NCBI RefSeq assembly: GCF_018588945.1 | Contig: NZ_JAFIWA010000002.1 | Location: 580,595-644,594, forward strand | From: Microbacterium flavescens | GTDB lineage: Bacteria > Actinomycetota > Actinomycetes > Actinomycetales > Microbacteriaceae | Direction: 5' to 3' | Length of the DNA stretch: 64,000 nt | Shown here: positions 63,368-64,000 of the stretch, in pieces | How positions within the stretch are numbered: position 1 is the first letter of the stretch | Layout: the number at the start of each line of letters is the position of its first letter | The notes under the pieces: model-generated | Databases searched by the model: none | Told to the model about the DNA's origin: nothing | What the model saw: the letters and a program-made list of their open reading frames with translations, nothing else | Program-made: the position numbers and the translations under genes

Positions 63368-64000
63368 GTGGCTCTCACCATCGGAATCGTCGGACTGCCC
63401 AACGTCGGCAAGTCCACCCTCTTCAACGCCCTGACCAAGAATCAGGTTCTCGCGGCGAACTACCCGTTCGCGACGATCGAGCCGAACATCGGGGTCGTGA
63501 ACCTGCCCGATCCGCGCCTCGAGAAGCTCGCCGAGATCTTCCACAGCGAGCGCATCCTGCCCGCCGCCGTGTCGTTCGTCGACATCGCGGGCATCGTCCG
63601 CGGCGCGTCGGAGGGGGAGGGGCTCGGCAACAAGTTCCTCGCGAACATCCGCGAGGCCGACGCGATCGCACAGGTCGTGCGCGGCTTCGCCGACGACGAC
63701 GTGGTGCACGTCGAGGGCACCGTCGACCCGAAGAACGACATGGAGACGATCAACGCCGAGCTGCAGCTCGCCGACCTCGAGACGCTCGAGAAGGCGATCA
63801 CGCGGTACGAGAAGGAGGTCAAGGGCAGGAAGCTCGACCCCTCCGTGCTCGCGGCCGCCGTCGAGGCGCGCGAGGCGCTCCAGCGCGGCGAGCTGCTGTC
63901 GGCGTCCGGCATCGATCTGTCGCCGATCCGGGAGCTGGGCCTCCTGACCGCGAAGCCGTTCATCTTCGTCTTCAACGTCGACGAGGCGGTGCTGACGGAT
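63368..64000 (+). CDS. ychF: Redox-regulated ATPase YchF/OLA1 (C-terminus cut by window edge)
   Basis: First 211 residues of the Obg-like ATPase that associates with ribosomes. The P-loop is IVGLPNVGKSTLFNALT, the G2/G3 region ANYPFATIEPNIGVV and FVDIAGIVRGASEGEGLGNKFLANIREADAI, and the NVDE-type G4 variant (FVFNVDEA) explains its ATP preference over GTP. The TGS domain would follow past the window. Preceded by ispH/xseA in mycobacteria as well (Rv1112). Confidence 0.97.
   Translation, partial: MALTIGIVGLPNVGKSTLFNALTKNQVLAANYPFATIEPNIGVVNLPDPRLEKLAEIFHSERILPAAVSFVDIAGIVRGASEGEGLGNKFLANIREADAIAQVVRGFADDDVVHVEGTVDPKNDMETINAELQLADLETLEKAITRYEKEVKGRKLDPSVLAAAVEAREALQRGELLSASGIDLSPIRELGLLTAKPFIFVFNVDEAVLTD

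Overview
The window looks like a stretch of chromosome from a high-GC actinobacterium of the family Microbacteriaceae, most likely Microbacterium or a close relative. The evidence is the very high GC content, the lineage-typical proteins (DUF4245, DUF4307, DUF501 and a DUF6264-like protein), and a gene order I recognise from actinobacteria: pth/rplY, mfd, mazG, eno, divIC and DUF501, then greA, DUF4307, hemolysin III and uppS, then phoH, fumC, DUF4245, xseBA, ispH, glpX and ychF. The same ancestral order is known from Mycobacterium tuberculosis (roughly Rv1014c to Rv1112). I see no prophage, insertion sequence, CRISPR array or rRNA. The window is mostly core chromosome, with about 66 protein genes and one tRNA gene.

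Layout. 1-6.3 kb: a two-component system (kinase cut by the window edge), an SDR, a flavin oxidase, 6-phosphogluconate dehydrogenase and a 40-residue membrane protein. 6.5-13.7 kb: rplY, pth, a proline-rich membrane protein, mfd and gdhA. 13.8-22.2 kb: a hexapeptide-repeat protein, a tiny zinc-ribbon protein, ppc, nhaA-mazG, hisS and an amino-acid permease. 22.2-31.2 kb: a hotdog protein, a GntR/DUF1648 pair, an O-methyltransferase, eno, divIC, DUF501, an S8 protease, NDH-2, a tRNA with anticodon UAA and an abutting beta-lactamase-fold serine hydrolase. 31.2-40.8 kb: a PLP aldolase/lactone-oxidase pair, lemA, two YcaQ-like winged-helix proteins, an AI-2E transporter, ilvA and greA. 40.9-49.3 kb: DUF4307, PAQR, uppS, a class-V aminotransferase, phoH, and a secreted repeat protein beside a second two-component system. 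49.4-64 kb: fumC, a beta carbonic anhydrase, DUF4245, xseBA, ispH, an ECF sigma/anti-sigma pair, fbaA, glpX, rmuC, an exonuclease, a methyltransferase, a DHFR-like protein and ychF (cut by the right edge).

How the genes work together. Central carbon metabolism is well represented (gnd, ppc, eno, fumC, fbaA, glpX, and gdhA/ilvA for nitrogen and amino acids). So are genome maintenance (mfd, xseAB, rmuC, a DEDD exonuclease, YcaQ-like proteins), translation (rplY, pth, hisS, a tRNA, ychF) and envelope/isoprenoid functions (ispH, uppS, divIC).

Three signals run through the whole window. First, at least 21 genes have a TANNNT hexamer 6-8 nt before the start codon and no Shine-Dalgarno sequence, which points to widespread leaderless transcription. 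Second, the heptamer GGATGCC/GGCATCC is several-fold over-represented in all reading frames and is the building block of many intergenic hairpins. Third, stop-start overlaps of the ATGA/GTGA type are common. Functions are assigned by reading the sequence only; no database search was run.
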